Shown in pieces: positions 1 to 9,975 of a stretch of DNA of 64,000 bases. Position 1 is the first letter of the stretch, and the number at the start of each line of letters is the position of its first letter. The notes below the pieces were generated by a model. It had not been told where the DNA came from. It searched no databases and worked only from the letters and a program-made list of their open reading frames with translations. A program made the translations under genes and the position numbers. This stretch comes from Pseudomonas fluorescens (GTDB taxonomy: Bacteria; Pseudomonadota; Gammaproteobacteria; Pseudomonadales; Pseudomonadaceae): positions 2,232,001 through 2,296,000 of the forward strand of contig NZ_CP148752.1 in NCBI RefSeq assembly GCF_040448305.1, written 5' to 3'.

Positions 1-2105
1 TGGTCGAGGTCGAGGAACATCAGCGCGCCGCGCAGGTTATGCCGTTTGAGCAGGGCGATCTGCTGGCTCAGGCGGTCCATCAGCAAGGCGCGGTTGGGCA
101 GGTTGGTCAGTGGGTCGTGGTAGGCCAGGTGGCGGATCTGCGCTTCGGCGTTTTTCAGCAGGCTGACGTCTCGTGCGGTCAATAGCAGGCAGGCGGTTTC
201 GTTGAGGGTGATCGGTTCCACCGAGACTTCGACGGTGAGCAGTTCGCCGCGCTTGTTGCGCCCGAGCATTTCCTGGTGATGAACCCGACCCTTGATCTGC
301 AATTCGGCCAGCAGCGCCGAGCGTTGTTTTTCTTCAGCCCAAATCCCGACCTGATACACCGTGCGGCCCACTACTTCCTCGGCGCGGTAACCGGTCAGGC
401 GGCAGAAACCGTCGTTGACCTCCAGATAGCGTCCGGTGTCGCGCTCGGTGATGGTGATGGCGTCGGGGCTGGAGTGGAAGGCCTTGGCGAATTTCTCTTC
501 ACTGGCCTTGAGCGCCGCTTCCGAGCGCTGTTGCTGGGTGATATCGCGCAGCGTAGTGACGATGCAGGCCTGGTCGCCGACGCTGATCTGGCGGCTGGAA
601 ATCACGCAAGTCAGGACCTGTCCGTCCTTGTGCTGGACGAGAATGGCCACGTTGTTCAGGCCTTGTTCGCGGATCACTTGTTCGATCCGTCGCAGGCTTT
701 TCGCCGAAGCGTCCCACAGGCCGATTTCGTCGGCGCTGCGGCCGATCACGTCGGCAGTGCTCCAGCCGAAGGTCTGGGTGAAGCTGGAGTTGATTTCAAT
801 GAACTGGCCGGAGTCCTGGTGGGTGACGCAGATCGGATCGGGGCTGACCTGGAACAGCGTGGCGAATTTTTCTTCGGAGGCCACCAGTCGTTGTTCGCGC
901 TCCACCTGGTCGGTGATGTCGAGCAATGTGCCGGCCATGCGCACCGGCACGCCGTTGTCATCGCGGTAGAGGCGGGCGCGGCTTTCCAGGTAGCGCGGGC
1001 TGCCGTCGGGCAATTGCACGCGATAGGTCAATTGATAGTTGCCGGCCGGGCCTTCACGCAGGCTGCGGTAAGCGTCGCGCATGGTGTCGCGTTCTTCGCC
1101 GGGCACGCCTTCGAAGAACTCGTCGAAGGACTCGTGAAAGGGTTTGGCGTCCAGGCCGTGCAGTTGGGCGGCCCGTGCCGACCCGTAGAGCATGCCGCTG
1201 GGAATGTGCCAGTCCCAGGTGCCGAGTTGCGCTGAGTCCAGGGCCAGGTCGAGGCGTTCCTGGCTGTCCTTGAGGGCCTGTTCGGCGACTTTGCGTTCGG
1301 TGGTGTCAAGGAATGTGCTCAGTAGATAGGGCTGGCCTTCGAGCTCGACTTTCTGCGCACTGAGGATGCCGTCGTGGACCTGGCCATTGCTGGCGCGAAA
1401 CTGCACTTCCATGCTGACCAGGTCGCCTTTGGCTTTGGTGGCCTTGACCAGGTCGTCCCGTTGCTCGGGATGCACCCACAGGCCTAGCTCCAGAGTGGTG
1501 CGGCCGATCGCGTTTTGCACCGGCCAGCCGAACAGGCTTTCGAAATACTGGTTGGCTTCGGAGATCAGGCCGTCTTCCTGGCGGGTCAGCAGGACCATGT
1601 TCGGGCACAGGTGAAACAGGGTGGCGAAGCGTTTTTCCGAGCTGCTCAACGCCTGTTCGCGCTGGCGCTGGTGGGTAATCTCGCGGATTACGCCGATCAT
1701 CCGTGGCCTGCCGTGCTTGTCCGGTAACAGGCTGCCGTTGATTTCCAGCCAGTGCAGGCTGCCATCGGGCCAGCGGATGCGGTGACGCATCGCTTGCTCC
1801 AACGGCGCGCCAGCGATGACCGCGTGGAAGGCGCGAAGGGTTTTCGCGCGATCCTCCGGGGGCAGCAGGTCGAGGTATTCCAGATCCCGTGGCAACGGTT
1901 TGCGGGGGTCGAAGCCGAACAGCGCCTGCGTACCCCGGGACCAGCTGATCTGCCCGCGCTCGATGTCCCAATACCAGGCACCCAGGCGCGCGCCGTTGAG
2001 CGCGGCCAACAGTTGCGAGGCACTTTCCCAGCTCTGTTCGGAGTTTTTCGGGTCAAGTGCCTGTATACGCGGCATTGGCGGAATACGGTCAACAGATTTG
2101 GGCAT
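1..2105 (-). CDS. Multi-PAS sensor with GGDEF domain (partial, C-terminus outside window)
   Basis: A cyclic-di-GMP signalling protein whose first 701 residues lie in the window. The minus-strand frame is open from the ATG at 2105 to the left edge. I read five successive PAS/PAC modules: about 2010-1690 (PAS_3-like, WYWDIERG), 1650-1310, 1260-930 (WDWHIPSG), 880-560 (QDSGQFIEINSSF) and 490-160 (RDTGRYLEVNDGF). The chain then enters a GGDEF domain with the usual YHDPLTNLPNRALL opening and FLDLDH metal-site segment. The GG(D/E)EF active site itself and any EAL domain lie beyond the edge, so it cannot be said whether it makes or degrades cyclic-di-GMP. No transmembrane segment is seen, so the sensor is probably cytoplasmic. 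Family assignment is firm, signal unknown. Confidence 0.85.
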   Translation of the reverse strand, partial: MPKSVDRIPPMPRIQALDPKNSEQSWESASQLLAALNGARLGAWYWDIERGQISWSRGTQALFGFDPRKPLPRDLEYLDLLPPEDRAKTLRAFHAVIAGAPLEQAMRHRIRWPDGSLHWLEINGSLLPDKHGRPRMIGVIREITHQRQREQALSSSEKRFATLFHLCPNMVLLTRQEDGLISEANQYFESLFGWPVQNAIGRTTLELGLWVHPEQRDDLVKATKAKGDLVSMEVQFRASNGQVHDGILSAQKVELEGQPYLLSTFLDTTERKVAEQALKDSQERLDLALDSAQLGTWDWHIPSGMLYGSARAAQLHGLDAKPFHESFDEFFEGVPGEERDTMRDAYRSLREGPAGNYQLTYRVQLPDGSPRYLESRARLYRDDNGVPVRMAGTLLDITDQVEREQRLVASEEKFATLFQVSPDPICVTHQDSGQFIEINSSFTQTFGWSTADVIGRSADEIGLWDASAKSLRRIEQVIREQGLNNVAILVQHKDGQVLTCVISSRQISVGDQACIVTTLRDITQQQRSEAALKASEEKFAKAFHSSPDAITITERDTGRYLEVNDGFCRLTGYRAEEVVGRTVYQVGIWAEEKQRSALLAELQIKGRVHHQEMLGRNKRGELLTVEVSVEPITLNETACLLLTARDVSLLKNAEAQIRHLAYHDPLTNLPNRALLMDRLSQQIALLKRHNLRGALMFLDLD

Positions 2106-2170
2106 TGGCAAGCCTTAGGCTGAATGGGCGTTTGGCACAGGGGGTCGCGGCTCTATAGGAGTAGCACAAG

Positions 2171-3061
2171 TCAGCCTTGAGTCCCTGGCGGATCGAGTTG
2201 AGCATCCAGCAAGGCCATGAAAGCCCGAGCAGCATTCGACAGCGTCCTTTCCGTGTGCAGGATATAGCCTAGCTGGCGAGTGAGCTGTATGCCCGGCAAA
2301 GGTATGCGCGCCACCTGGTCATCGAGCATGGTGCGCGGCAAAACGCTCCAGGCCAGGCCGATCGAGACCATCATCTTGATGGTTTCCAGGTAGTTGGTGC
2401 TCATGGCGATGTTAGGCGTCAGGCCCTGGGCTTCAAACAGCCGCTGCACAATGTGATGGGTAAACGTGTTACCGCCGGGGAAGACCGCCGGGTGTCGGGC
2501 GATATCCGCCAGGCTGACCTTGCCGTTATTGAGCAACGAATGCTCCGGGGCAACCACGAAATCCAGCGGGTCGTCCCACACCGGGGTGGCCTTGACCAGC
2601 GCATGGGGTTCCGGCGCGAGGGTAATGACCGCCAGTTCGGCACGGCCATGGAGAATTTCCTCGTAGGCCACTTCCGAATCGAGGAACTGAATATCCAGCG
2701 CCACTTGTGGGTAGCGTCGGGTGAACTCCCTCAATAAGGGTGGCAAACGGTGCAGGCCGATATGGTGACTGGTGGCCAGGGTCAGACGGCCGGTCACTTC
2801 GCCTGTGAGGTTGGTCAAGGCGCGGCGCGTATCATCGAGGACATTGAGAATCTGGTAGGCCCGCGGCAGCAGGGCGCGCCCGGCCTCGGTCAGGCCTACT
2901 TCACGACCCAGGCGATCGAACAACCGCACCTTCAATTGCTGCTCCAGCCCGGCAATACGTTTGCTGATCGCGGGCTGGGTCAGGTGCAGCCGTTCGCCGG
3001 CGCCGGAGAAGCTTCCGGTCTCGGCGATGGCAATAAAAGCATTGAGGTTGGCCAGGTCCAT
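2171..3061 (-). CDS. LysR-family transcriptional regulator divergent from leuC
   Basis: A 296-residue LysR regulator. The N-terminus MDLANLNAFIAIAETGSFS starts a classical winged helix-turn-helix (LTQPAISKRIAGLEQQL at about 30-45), followed by the periplasmic-binding-like effector domain. I chose the ATG at 3061 rather than the in-frame ATG at 3091 because LysR proteins normally begin a few residues before the L-x-x-F motif. It is transcribed away from leuC across an AT-rich gap of about 150 bp, so it may control leuCD or itself. Its inducer cannot be read from sequence. In other pseudomonads a LysR gene also sits at this place beside leuC, as far as I recall. Confidence 0.85.
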   Translation of the reverse strand: MDLANLNAFIAIAETGSFSGAGERLHLTQPAISKRIAGLEQQLKVRLFDRLGREVGLTEAGRALLPRAYQILNVLDDTRRALTNLTGEVTGRLTLATSHHIGLHRLPPLLREFTRRYPQVALDIQFLDSEVAYEEILHGRAELAVITLAPEPHALVKATPVWDDPLDFVVAPEHSLLNNGKVSLADIARHPAVFPGGNTFTHHIVQRLFEAQGLTPNIAMSTNYLETIKMMVSIGLAWSVLPRTMLDDQVARIPLPGIQLTRQLGYILHTERTLSNAARAFMALLDAQLDPPGTQG

Positions 3062-3208
3062 GGTTGTATTCCAGTTGGTTATCCAAAGCATAAAAAATAT
3101 GAATTTGAGTTATTTAATGTAACCCCATAGGATCAGCCTCACAAGCCAAAGGGTTATTGAGACTTTCAAAACCCGGGGCATAGAAACAAGCTGATGAGGA
3201 ACCGTCTG

Positions 3209-4627
3209 ATGGCCGGCAAAACGCTCTACGACAAGCTCTGGGATTCGCATTTGGTCAAGCAGCGCGACGATGGCTCTGCGCTGATCTACATCGATCGTCA
3301 CATCATCCACGAAGTGACCTCGCCGCAAGCCTTCGAAGGCCTGCGTCTGGCCGGGCGCAAGCCATGGCGCATCGATGCCAACATCGCGACCCCGGACCAC
3401 AACGTACCGACCACGCCGGAGCGCAAGGGCGGCATCGACGCCATCGTTGACCAGGTCTCGCGCCTGCAAGTGCAGACCCTCGACGACAACTGCGATGAAT
3501 ACGGCATCGTCGAGTTCAAGATGAACGACGTTCGCCAGGGCATCGTCCACGTCATCGGCCCGGAGCAGGGCGCAACCTTGCCGGGCATGACTGTGGTCTG
3601 CGGCGACTCCCACACCTCGACCCACGGCGCATTCGGCGCATTGGCGCACGGTATCGGCACATCCGAGGTCGAGCATGTGCTCGCCACCCAGTGCCTGGTC
3701 GCCAAGAAAATGAAAAACATGCTGGTACGGGTCGAAGGCCAATTGCCGTTCGGCGTGACCGCCAAGGACATCGTGCTCGCCGTGATCGGCAAGATCGGCA
3801 CCGCCGGCGGTAACGGCCACGCCATCGAATTCGCCGGCAGTGCGATTCGCGACCTGTCCGTGGAAGGCCGCATGACCATCTGCAACATGTCCATCGAGGC
3901 TGGCGCTCGCGTAGGCCTGGTGGCGGCGGATGAAAAAACCGTGGCTTACGTAAAGGGCCGTCCATTTGCTCCGAAAGGCGCGGAATGGGACCTTGCCGTC
4001 GAAGCCTGGAAAGACCTGGTGTCTGACGCTGATGCCAGGTTCGATACTGTTGTCGAACTCGACGCCACCCAGATCAAGCCACAAGTCAGCTGGGGCACTT
4101 CGCCTGAGATGGTGTTGGCGGTGGACCAGAACGTGCCGGATCCTGCGAAGGAAATGGACCTGGTCAAACGCGGTTCCATCGAGCGCGCCTTGAAATACAT
4201 GGGTTTGACCGCCAACCAGGCGATCACCGACATTCAGCTCGACCGTGTGTTCATCGGTTCCTGCACCAACTCGCGGATCGAAGATTTGCGTGCGGCGGCC
4301 GTGATCGCCAAGGGCCGCAAAGTGGCCTCGACCATCAAGCAGGCCATCGTGGTGCCGGGCTCGGGTCTGGTTAAAGCCCAGGCTGAATCGGAAGGCCTGG
4401 ACAAGATCTTCCTCGAAGCCGGTTTCGAATGGCGTGAGCCGGGTTGCTCGATGTGCCTGGCGATGAACCCGGACCGCTTGGAGTCCGGCGAGCATTGCGC
4501 TTCGACTTCCAACCGTAACTTCGAAGGCCGTCAGGGCGCTGGTGGTCGTACCCACCTCGTCAGCCCGGCCATGGCCGCGGCCGCCGCTGTGAACGGTCGT
4601 TTCATCGACGTCCGTGAATTGATTTAA
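3209..4627 (+). CDS. leuC: 3-isopropylmalate dehydratase large subunit
   Basis: LeuC, 472 residues, the [4Fe-4S] aconitase-type large subunit that with LeuD isomerises 2-isopropylmalate to 3-isopropylmalate in leucine synthesis. It starts MAGKTLYDKLWDSH as family members do. The ATG at 3209 is preceded by GAGGA at a good distance, so the in-frame ATG at 3194, which lies just upstream of that ribosome site, is rejected. The iron-sulfur cysteines are seen in GSCTNSRIEDLR and in the C-x2-C motif GCSMCLAMNPDR. The DSHTSTHGAFG active-site loop is intact. leuD follows after 10 bases, so the two subunits are surely co-translated. Confidence 0.98.
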   Translation: MAGKTLYDKLWDSHLVKQRDDGSALIYIDRHIIHEVTSPQAFEGLRLAGRKPWRIDANIATPDHNVPTTPERKGGIDAIVDQVSRLQVQTLDDNCDEYGIVEFKMNDVRQGIVHVIGPEQGATLPGMTVVCGDSHTSTHGAFGALAHGIGTSEVEHVLATQCLVAKKMKNMLVRVEGQLPFGVTAKDIVLAVIGKIGTAGGNGHAIEFAGSAIRDLSVEGRMTICNMSIEAGARVGLVAADEKTVAYVKGRPFAPKGAEWDLAVEAWKDLVSDADARFDTVVELDATQIKPQVSWGTSPEMVLAVDQNVPDPAKEMDLVKRGSIERALKYMGLTANQAITDIQLDRVFIGSCTNSRIEDLRAAAVIAKGRKVASTIKQAIVVPGSGLVKAQAESEGLDKIFLEAGFEWREPGCSMCLAMNPDRLESGEHCASTSNRNFEGRQGAGGRTHLVSPAMAAAAAVNGRFIDVRELI

Positions 4628-4637
4628 GGAGCGCAGC

Positions 4638-5282
4638 ATGAAAGCTTTTACCCAGCACACTGGACTTGTCGCGCCTTTGGATCGTGCCAACGTCGACACC
4701 GACCAGATCATCCCGAAGCAGTTCCTGAAGTCGATCAAGCGCACGGGCTTTGGCCCGAACCTGTTCGATGAATGGCGTTACCTGGATGTGGGCCAGCCTT
4801 ATCAGGACAACTCCAGGCGTCCACTGAACAAGGACTTCGTCCTCAACGCCGAACGTTACCAGGGCGCCAGCGTGTTGCTGGCCCGCGAGAACTTCGGTTG
4901 CGGCTCCAGCCGTGAACACGCGCCGTGGGCGCTGGAAGAATACGGTTTCCGCAGCATCATCGCGCCGAGCTATGCCGACATCTTCTTCAACAACAGCTTC
5001 AAGAACGGCTTGCTGCCGATCATCTTGAGCGATGCCGAAGTCGACGAACTGTTCCAGCAGGTCGAGGCCAATCCGGGCTATCAGTTGCAGGTCGATCTGC
5101 AAGCCCAGACCGTGACCCGCCCTGACGGCAAGGTGTTGAGCTTCGAAATCGATGCGTTCCGTAAGCACTGCCTGCTCAACGGCCTGGACGATATCGGCCT
5201 GACCTTGCAGGACGGCGATGCGATTGCGACGTTTGAGGCCAAGCATCGTGCGAGCCAGCCTTGGTTGTTTCGCGACGCGTGA
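4638..5282 (+). CDS. leuD: 3-isopropylmalate dehydratase small subunit
   Basis: LeuD, 214 residues, the small swivel-domain subunit of isopropylmalate isomerase. The start MKAFTQHTGLVAPLDRANVD is typical, with TAAGGAG right before the ATG. The substrate-recognition segment GCGSSREHAPWALEEYG and the following FNNSFKNGLLPI are conserved. It forms the heterodimer with LeuC encoded 10 bases upstream. A REP element lies directly behind the stop and separates it from the methyltransferase gene, which probably helps to set the 3' end of the leuCD message. Confidence 0.98.
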   Translation: MKAFTQHTGLVAPLDRANVDTDQIIPKQFLKSIKRTGFGPNLFDEWRYLDVGQPYQDNSRRPLNKDFVLNAERYQGASVLLARENFGCGSSREHAPWALEEYGFRSIIAPSYADIFFNNSFKNGLLPIILSDAEVDELFQQVEANPGYQLQVDLQAQTVTRPDGKVLSFEIDAFRKHCLLNGLDDIGLTLQDGDAIATFEAKHRASQPWLFRDA

Positions 5283-5316
5283 TTGATCCGACATTTCGGT
5301 AGGTAGGGCCGGCCTC

Positions 5317-5391
5317 TTCGCGAGCAGGCTCGCTCCCACAGGGATTTTGTAAACACTGAAAATCCAATGTGGGAGCGAGCCTGCTCGCGAA
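5317..5391. repeat. REP pair (inverted), copy 1
   Basis: Two inverted copies of the 24-base unit TTCGCGAGCAGGCTCGCTCC(CACA) at 5317-5340 and 5368-5391 form a palindromic REP doublet between leuD and the methyltransferase gene. Each half is itself partly palindromic. Essentially the same doublet occurs at 8601 and 12659, with variants at 21764 and 42970. Confidence 0.95.
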
Positions 5392-5438
5392 GGCGGCAGC
5401 CCAAACACCACAAGACTCACCCCCAAAAGGAAGTCCCC

Positions 5439-6206
5439 ATGACCAGCACCGCCCAGCACACCCAGGTAGTCCAGAAGCAATTCGGTGAACAGGCTTCGGC
5501 CTACCTGAGCAGCGCCGTCCACGCTCAAGGCACTGAATTCGCCCTGCTACAGGCCGAGCTGGACGGGCAGGGCGATGCCCGGGTCCTGGACCTTGGCTGC
5601 GGGGCCGGTCACGTGAGTTTTCACGTAGCCTCATTGGTGAAAGAAGTGGTGGCCTATGACCTGTCGCAGCAGATGCTCGACGTGGTGACTGCTGCCGCTG
5701 TCGATCGTGGCTTGAGCAACGTGACCACGGTCAACGGTGCCGCTGAGCGCCTGCCGTTCGCCGATGGTGAATTCGATTTCGTCTTCAGCCGTTATTCGGC
5801 GCACCATTGGAGCGATCTGGGCGTGGCCCTGCGGGAAGTGCGTCGAGTCTTGAAGCCGGGCGGTGTGGCGGCGTTCGTCGACGTGTTGTCACCGGGTAGC
5901 CCGCTGTTCGACACGTACCTGCAAAGCGTCGAAGTGCTGCGCGACACCAGCCATGTGCGCGATTATTCCGCCGGCGAGTGGTTGCGTCAGGTCAGCGAGG
6001 CGGGGCTGCACACCCGCAGTACCACCCGTCAGCGCTTGCGCCTGGAGTACAACAGCTGGGTCGAGCGCATGCGCACACCTGAAGTGATGCGCGCGGCGAT
6101 CCGCGAGTTGCAGCAGTCGATGGGCAATGAAGTGCGCGAATATTTTGAAATTGAGGCCGATGGTTCGTTCAGTACCGATGTACTGGTGCTGATGGCTGAA
6201 CGATAG
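5439..6206 (+). CDS. Class I SAM-dependent methyltransferase between leuD and leuB
   Basis: A 255-residue methyltransferase of the Methyltransf_11 (UbiE/BioC-like) type. Motif I is VLDLGCGAGHVSFHVA near residue 50. An acidic residue after strand 2 (AYDLSQQML) and the post-motif FDFVFSRYSAHHWSDL follow, then RVLKPGGVAAFVDV. The start ATG at 5439 has AAAAGGAAG ahead of it. The longer frame back to 5367 would be translated through the REP element, so it is discarded. The substrate is unknown. The gene sits between leuD and leuB in other pseudomonads too, but nothing in the sequence ties it to leucine synthesis. Confidence 0.9.
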   Translation: MTSTAQHTQVVQKQFGEQASAYLSSAVHAQGTEFALLQAELDGQGDARVLDLGCGAGHVSFHVASLVKEVVAYDLSQQMLDVVTAAAVDRGLSNVTTVNGAAERLPFADGEFDFVFSRYSAHHWSDLGVALREVRRVLKPGGVAAFVDVLSPGSPLFDTYLQSVEVLRDTSHVRDYSAGEWLRQVSEAGLHTRSTTRQRLRLEYNSWVERMRTPEVMRAAIRELQQSMGNEVREYFEIEADGSFSTDVLVLMAER

Positions 6207-6257
6207 AATTTTTCCGGGTGCGTCCATGGGCGCACCGACTGATGACATGAGGAAAGC

Positions 6258-7340
<1,083 letters not shown>

Positions 7341-7406
7341 TCTCTCGGGCCCGCTGCCAAATTCAAGACAAGGTAGCGGCCCACATTTCAAGAAGGTGTA
7401 GTTGCG

Positions 7407-8519
7407 ATGAAACGTGTAGGTCTGATCGGTTGGCGCGGTATGGTCGGTTCCGTGCTCATGCAGCGGATGCTGGAAGAGCAGGATTTCGATCTTATCGAGC
7501 CGGTGTTCTTCACCACTTCCAATGTCGGTGGCCAAGGCCCGTCCGTGGGCAAGGACATTGCTCCGCTCAAGGACGCTTACAGCATTGAAGAGCTGAAAAC
7601 CCTCGACGTGATTCTGACCTGCCAGGGTGGCGACTACACCAGCGAAGTCTTCCCCAAGCTGCGTGAAGCCGGCTGGCAGGGTTACTGGATCGACGCCGCT
7701 TCCAGCCTGCGCATGCAGGATGACGCGGTGATCGTTCTGGATCCGGTCAACCGCAAGGTGATCGACCAGCAACTGGATGCAGGCACCAAGAACTACATCG
7801 GCGGCAACTGCACCGTCAGCCTGATGCTGATGGGCCTCGGTGGCCTGTTCGAAGCTGGCCTGGTGGAGTGGATGAGCGCCATGACCTATCAGGCGGCCTC
7901 CGGTGCCGGCGCGCAGAACATGCGTGAACTGATCAAGCAAATGGGCGCGACCCACGCCGCTGTTGCCGATCAACTGGCCGATCCGGCCAGCGCGATCCTC
8001 GACATCGACCGTCGTGTTGCCGAAGCCATGCGCAGCGACGCGTACCCGACCGAAAACTTCGGCGTACCGCTGGCCGGCAGCCTGATCCCGTGGATCGACA
8101 AGGAACTGCCGAACGGCCAGAGCCGCGAAGAGTGGAAGGCCCAGGCCGAGACCAACAAGATCCTCGGTCGCTTCAAGAGCCCGATCCCGGTCGATGGCAT
8201 CTGCGTGCGTATCGGCGCCATGCGCTGCCACAGCCAGGCGCTGACCATCAAGCTGAACAAAGACGTACCGATCGCTGATATCGAAGGGCTGATCAGCCAG
8301 CACAACCCTTGGGTCAAGCTGGTACCGAACAGCCGTGAGACCAGCATTCAGGAGCTGAGCCCGAACAAGGTCACCGGCACCCTGAACATCCCGGTTGGCC
8401 GTCTGCGCAAGCTGAACATGGGTTCGCAGTTCGTCGGCGCGTTCACCGTCGGCGACCAGTTGCTGTGGGGTGCGGCCGAACCGCTGCGTCGCATGCTGCG
8501 GATCCTGCTTGAGCGTTGA
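7407..8519 (+). CDS. asd: Aspartate-semialdehyde dehydrogenase
   Basis: Asd, 370 residues, reduces aspartyl phosphate to aspartate semialdehyde for lysine, threonine, methionine and diaminopimelate. It has the N-terminal NADP loop GLIGWRGMVGSVLMQRM. The active-site cysteine in GGNCTVSLMLMGL is Cys135, the position of the E. coli enzyme. The IGAMRCHSQA histidine region is also intact. AGAAGG lies ahead of the ATG. A strong terminator follows at 8539, so asd ends a transcription unit and is separate from the related gene at 8760. Confidence 0.97.
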   Translation: MKRVGLIGWRGMVGSVLMQRMLEEQDFDLIEPVFFTTSNVGGQGPSVGKDIAPLKDAYSIEELKTLDVILTCQGGDYTSEVFPKLREAGWQGYWIDAASSLRMQDDAVIVLDPVNRKVIDQQLDAGTKNYIGGNCTVSLMLMGLGGLFEAGLVEWMSAMTYQAASGAGAQNMRELIKQMGATHAAVADQLADPASAILDIDRRVAEAMRSDAYPTENFGVPLAGSLIPWIDKELPNGQSREEWKAQAETNKILGRFKSPIPVDGICVRIGAMRCHSQALTIKLNKDVPIADIEGLISQHNPWVKLVPNSRETSIQELSPNKVTGTLNIPVGRLRKLNMGSQFVGAFTVGDQLLWGAAEPLRRMLRILLER

Positions 8520-8538
8520 TCGGTTGATGCAATGAAAG

Positions 8539-8572
8539 AACCCGCGCCTTGAAAGAGGCGCGGGTTTTTTTA
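8539..8572 (+). terminator. Rho-independent terminator after asd
   Basis: The stem AACCCGCGCCT/AGGCGCGGGTT closes a short GAA-type loop and is followed by a run of seven T. It lies about 20 bases after the asd stop codon. Confidence 0.93.
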
Positions 8573-8600
8573 TCGAAGAAATGTTGTCAGGCCCGACGCC

Positions 8601-8664
8601 TTCGCGAGCAGGCTCGCTCCCACATTGGAATGCATACCCCTGTGGGAGCGAGCCTGCTCGCGAA
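8601..8664. repeat. REP pair (inverted), copy 2
   Basis: Inverted doublet with the same 24-base unit as copy 1 (8601-8624 and 8641-8664), with a 16-base spacer, between the asd terminator and the second asd-like gene. Confidence 0.95.
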
Positions 8665-8759
8665 GGGGCCGCCACAGGCACCACAAGCCCCGGCGGAATT
8701 GCCTGTATCCCACCCACCCGGTAAAGTGCCGCTCCCCCCGTTTCGCCAGAGGTCAAACC

Positions 8760-9770
8760 ATGAGCCAGTCCATTGATATTGCCGTGATCGGCGCCACCGG
8801 TACTGTCGGCGAAACACTCGTGCAGATACTCGAAGAGCGCGATTTCCCGATCGGCATCCTTCACCTGCTGGCCAGCAGCGAATCGGCCGGCAGTTCGGTG
8901 CCGTTTCGCGGCAAGAACGTGCGGGTGCGGGAGGTCGATGAGTTCGACTTCAGCAAGGTGCAGTTGGCATTCTTTGCCGCCGGCCCGGCGGTCTCGTTGA
9001 GTTTTGCTTCCCGGGCGACAGACGCCGGTTGCTCGGTGATCGATCTCTCCGGTGCCCTGCCGGCCGAAAAGGCGCCACAGGTCGTGCCTGAGGCCAACGC
9101 CCAGGTGTTGGCCGGCTTGAAAAAACCCTTTCAGGTCAGCAGCCCAAGCCCGTCGGCCACCACCCTGGCGGTGGTGCTTGCACCATTGATGGATTTGCTC
9201 GATTTGCAGCGCATCAGCCTGACCGCCAGCCTCGCGGTATCGGCCCAGGGTCGCGAAGCCGTGAGCGAACTCGCCCGGCAGACCGCCGAGCTGCTGAATG
9301 TGCGGCCGCTGGAGCCGAAATTCTTTGATCGGCAGATGGCCTTCAACCTGTTGGCCCAGGTCGGCAAACCGGATGAGCAAGGTCATACGCTGCTGGAAAA
9401 ACGCCTGGTGCGTGAGCTGCGCCAGGTCATGGCGCGGCCTTCATTGAAGATTTCCGTCACTTGCATTCAAGCCCCGGTGTTTTTTGGCGATAGCTATAGC
9501 GTGACCCTGCAGTCCGCGAGTGAAATCGACCTGGGGAAAGTCAATGCAGCCCTGGAAGACGCACCCGGCATCGAGCTGGTGGAAGCCGGCGATTACCCGA
9601 CCCCGGTGGGCGATGCGGTAGGGCAGGATGTGGTCTACGTTGGTCGGGTTCGCCAGGGGATTGACGACCCGTCGGAACTTAATCTGTGGCTGACGTCAGA
9701 TAACGTACGCAAAGGCGCGGCGCTCAACGCTGTGCAGCTGGCCGAGTTGTTGCTTAAAGACCTGCTGTAA
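8760..9770 (+). CDS. Aspartate-semialdehyde dehydrogenase-like protein (Usg-1 type), apparently lacking the catalytic cysteine
   Basis: A 336-residue relative of Asd. The N-terminal nucleotide loop AVIGATGTVGETLVQILEER is clear and the dimerisation domain (SVTCIQAPVFFGDSY) is present. At the active-site position, where Asd enzymes have P/G-N-C, this protein reads SSPSPSATTLAVVLAPL, so the nucleophilic cysteine seems to be replaced. This points to a non-catalytic paralogue, like the Usg-1 protein encoded next to truA in enterobacteria. The ATG at 8760 has AGAGG ahead of it; a longer frame reads back into the REP element and is rejected. fimV and truA follow. Confidence 0.88.
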   Translation: MSQSIDIAVIGATGTVGETLVQILEERDFPIGILHLLASSESAGSSVPFRGKNVRVREVDEFDFSKVQLAFFAAGPAVSLSFASRATDAGCSVIDLSGALPAEKAPQVVPEANAQVLAGLKKPFQVSSPSPSATTLAVVLAPLMDLLDLQRISLTASLAVSAQGREAVSELARQTAELLNVRPLEPKFFDRQMAFNLLAQVGKPDEQGHTLLEKRLVRELRQVMARPSLKISVTCIQAPVFFGDSYSVTLQSASEIDLGKVNAALEDAPGIELVEAGDYPTPVGDAVGQDVVYVGRVRQGIDDPSELNLWLTSDNVRKGAALNAVQLAELLLKDLL

Positions 9771-9975
9771 AAGATACTTTGCAACAATTTGTCGAATGAT
9801 TCCGCGCGAGCCTATGCTTGCCGGAGTGCTGAAGGCGAGCCACCCTGCGTGGCTTTGCCGGGCATCAATGAAATGATCGCGCGCGACGACCCACGCCGTT
9901 GCGCGCAATGCCTTACGGCAGCGACTATCAATACCTTCTCGCTGGCCGAGGAATGTTCAAACTAAGGATGAGCTA

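Noticed and set aside
3110..4744. Long minus-strand frame opposite leuC
   Set aside because: Low-complexity His/Gly/Val-rich antisense translation typical of GC-rich DNA; leuC on the plus strand is certain.
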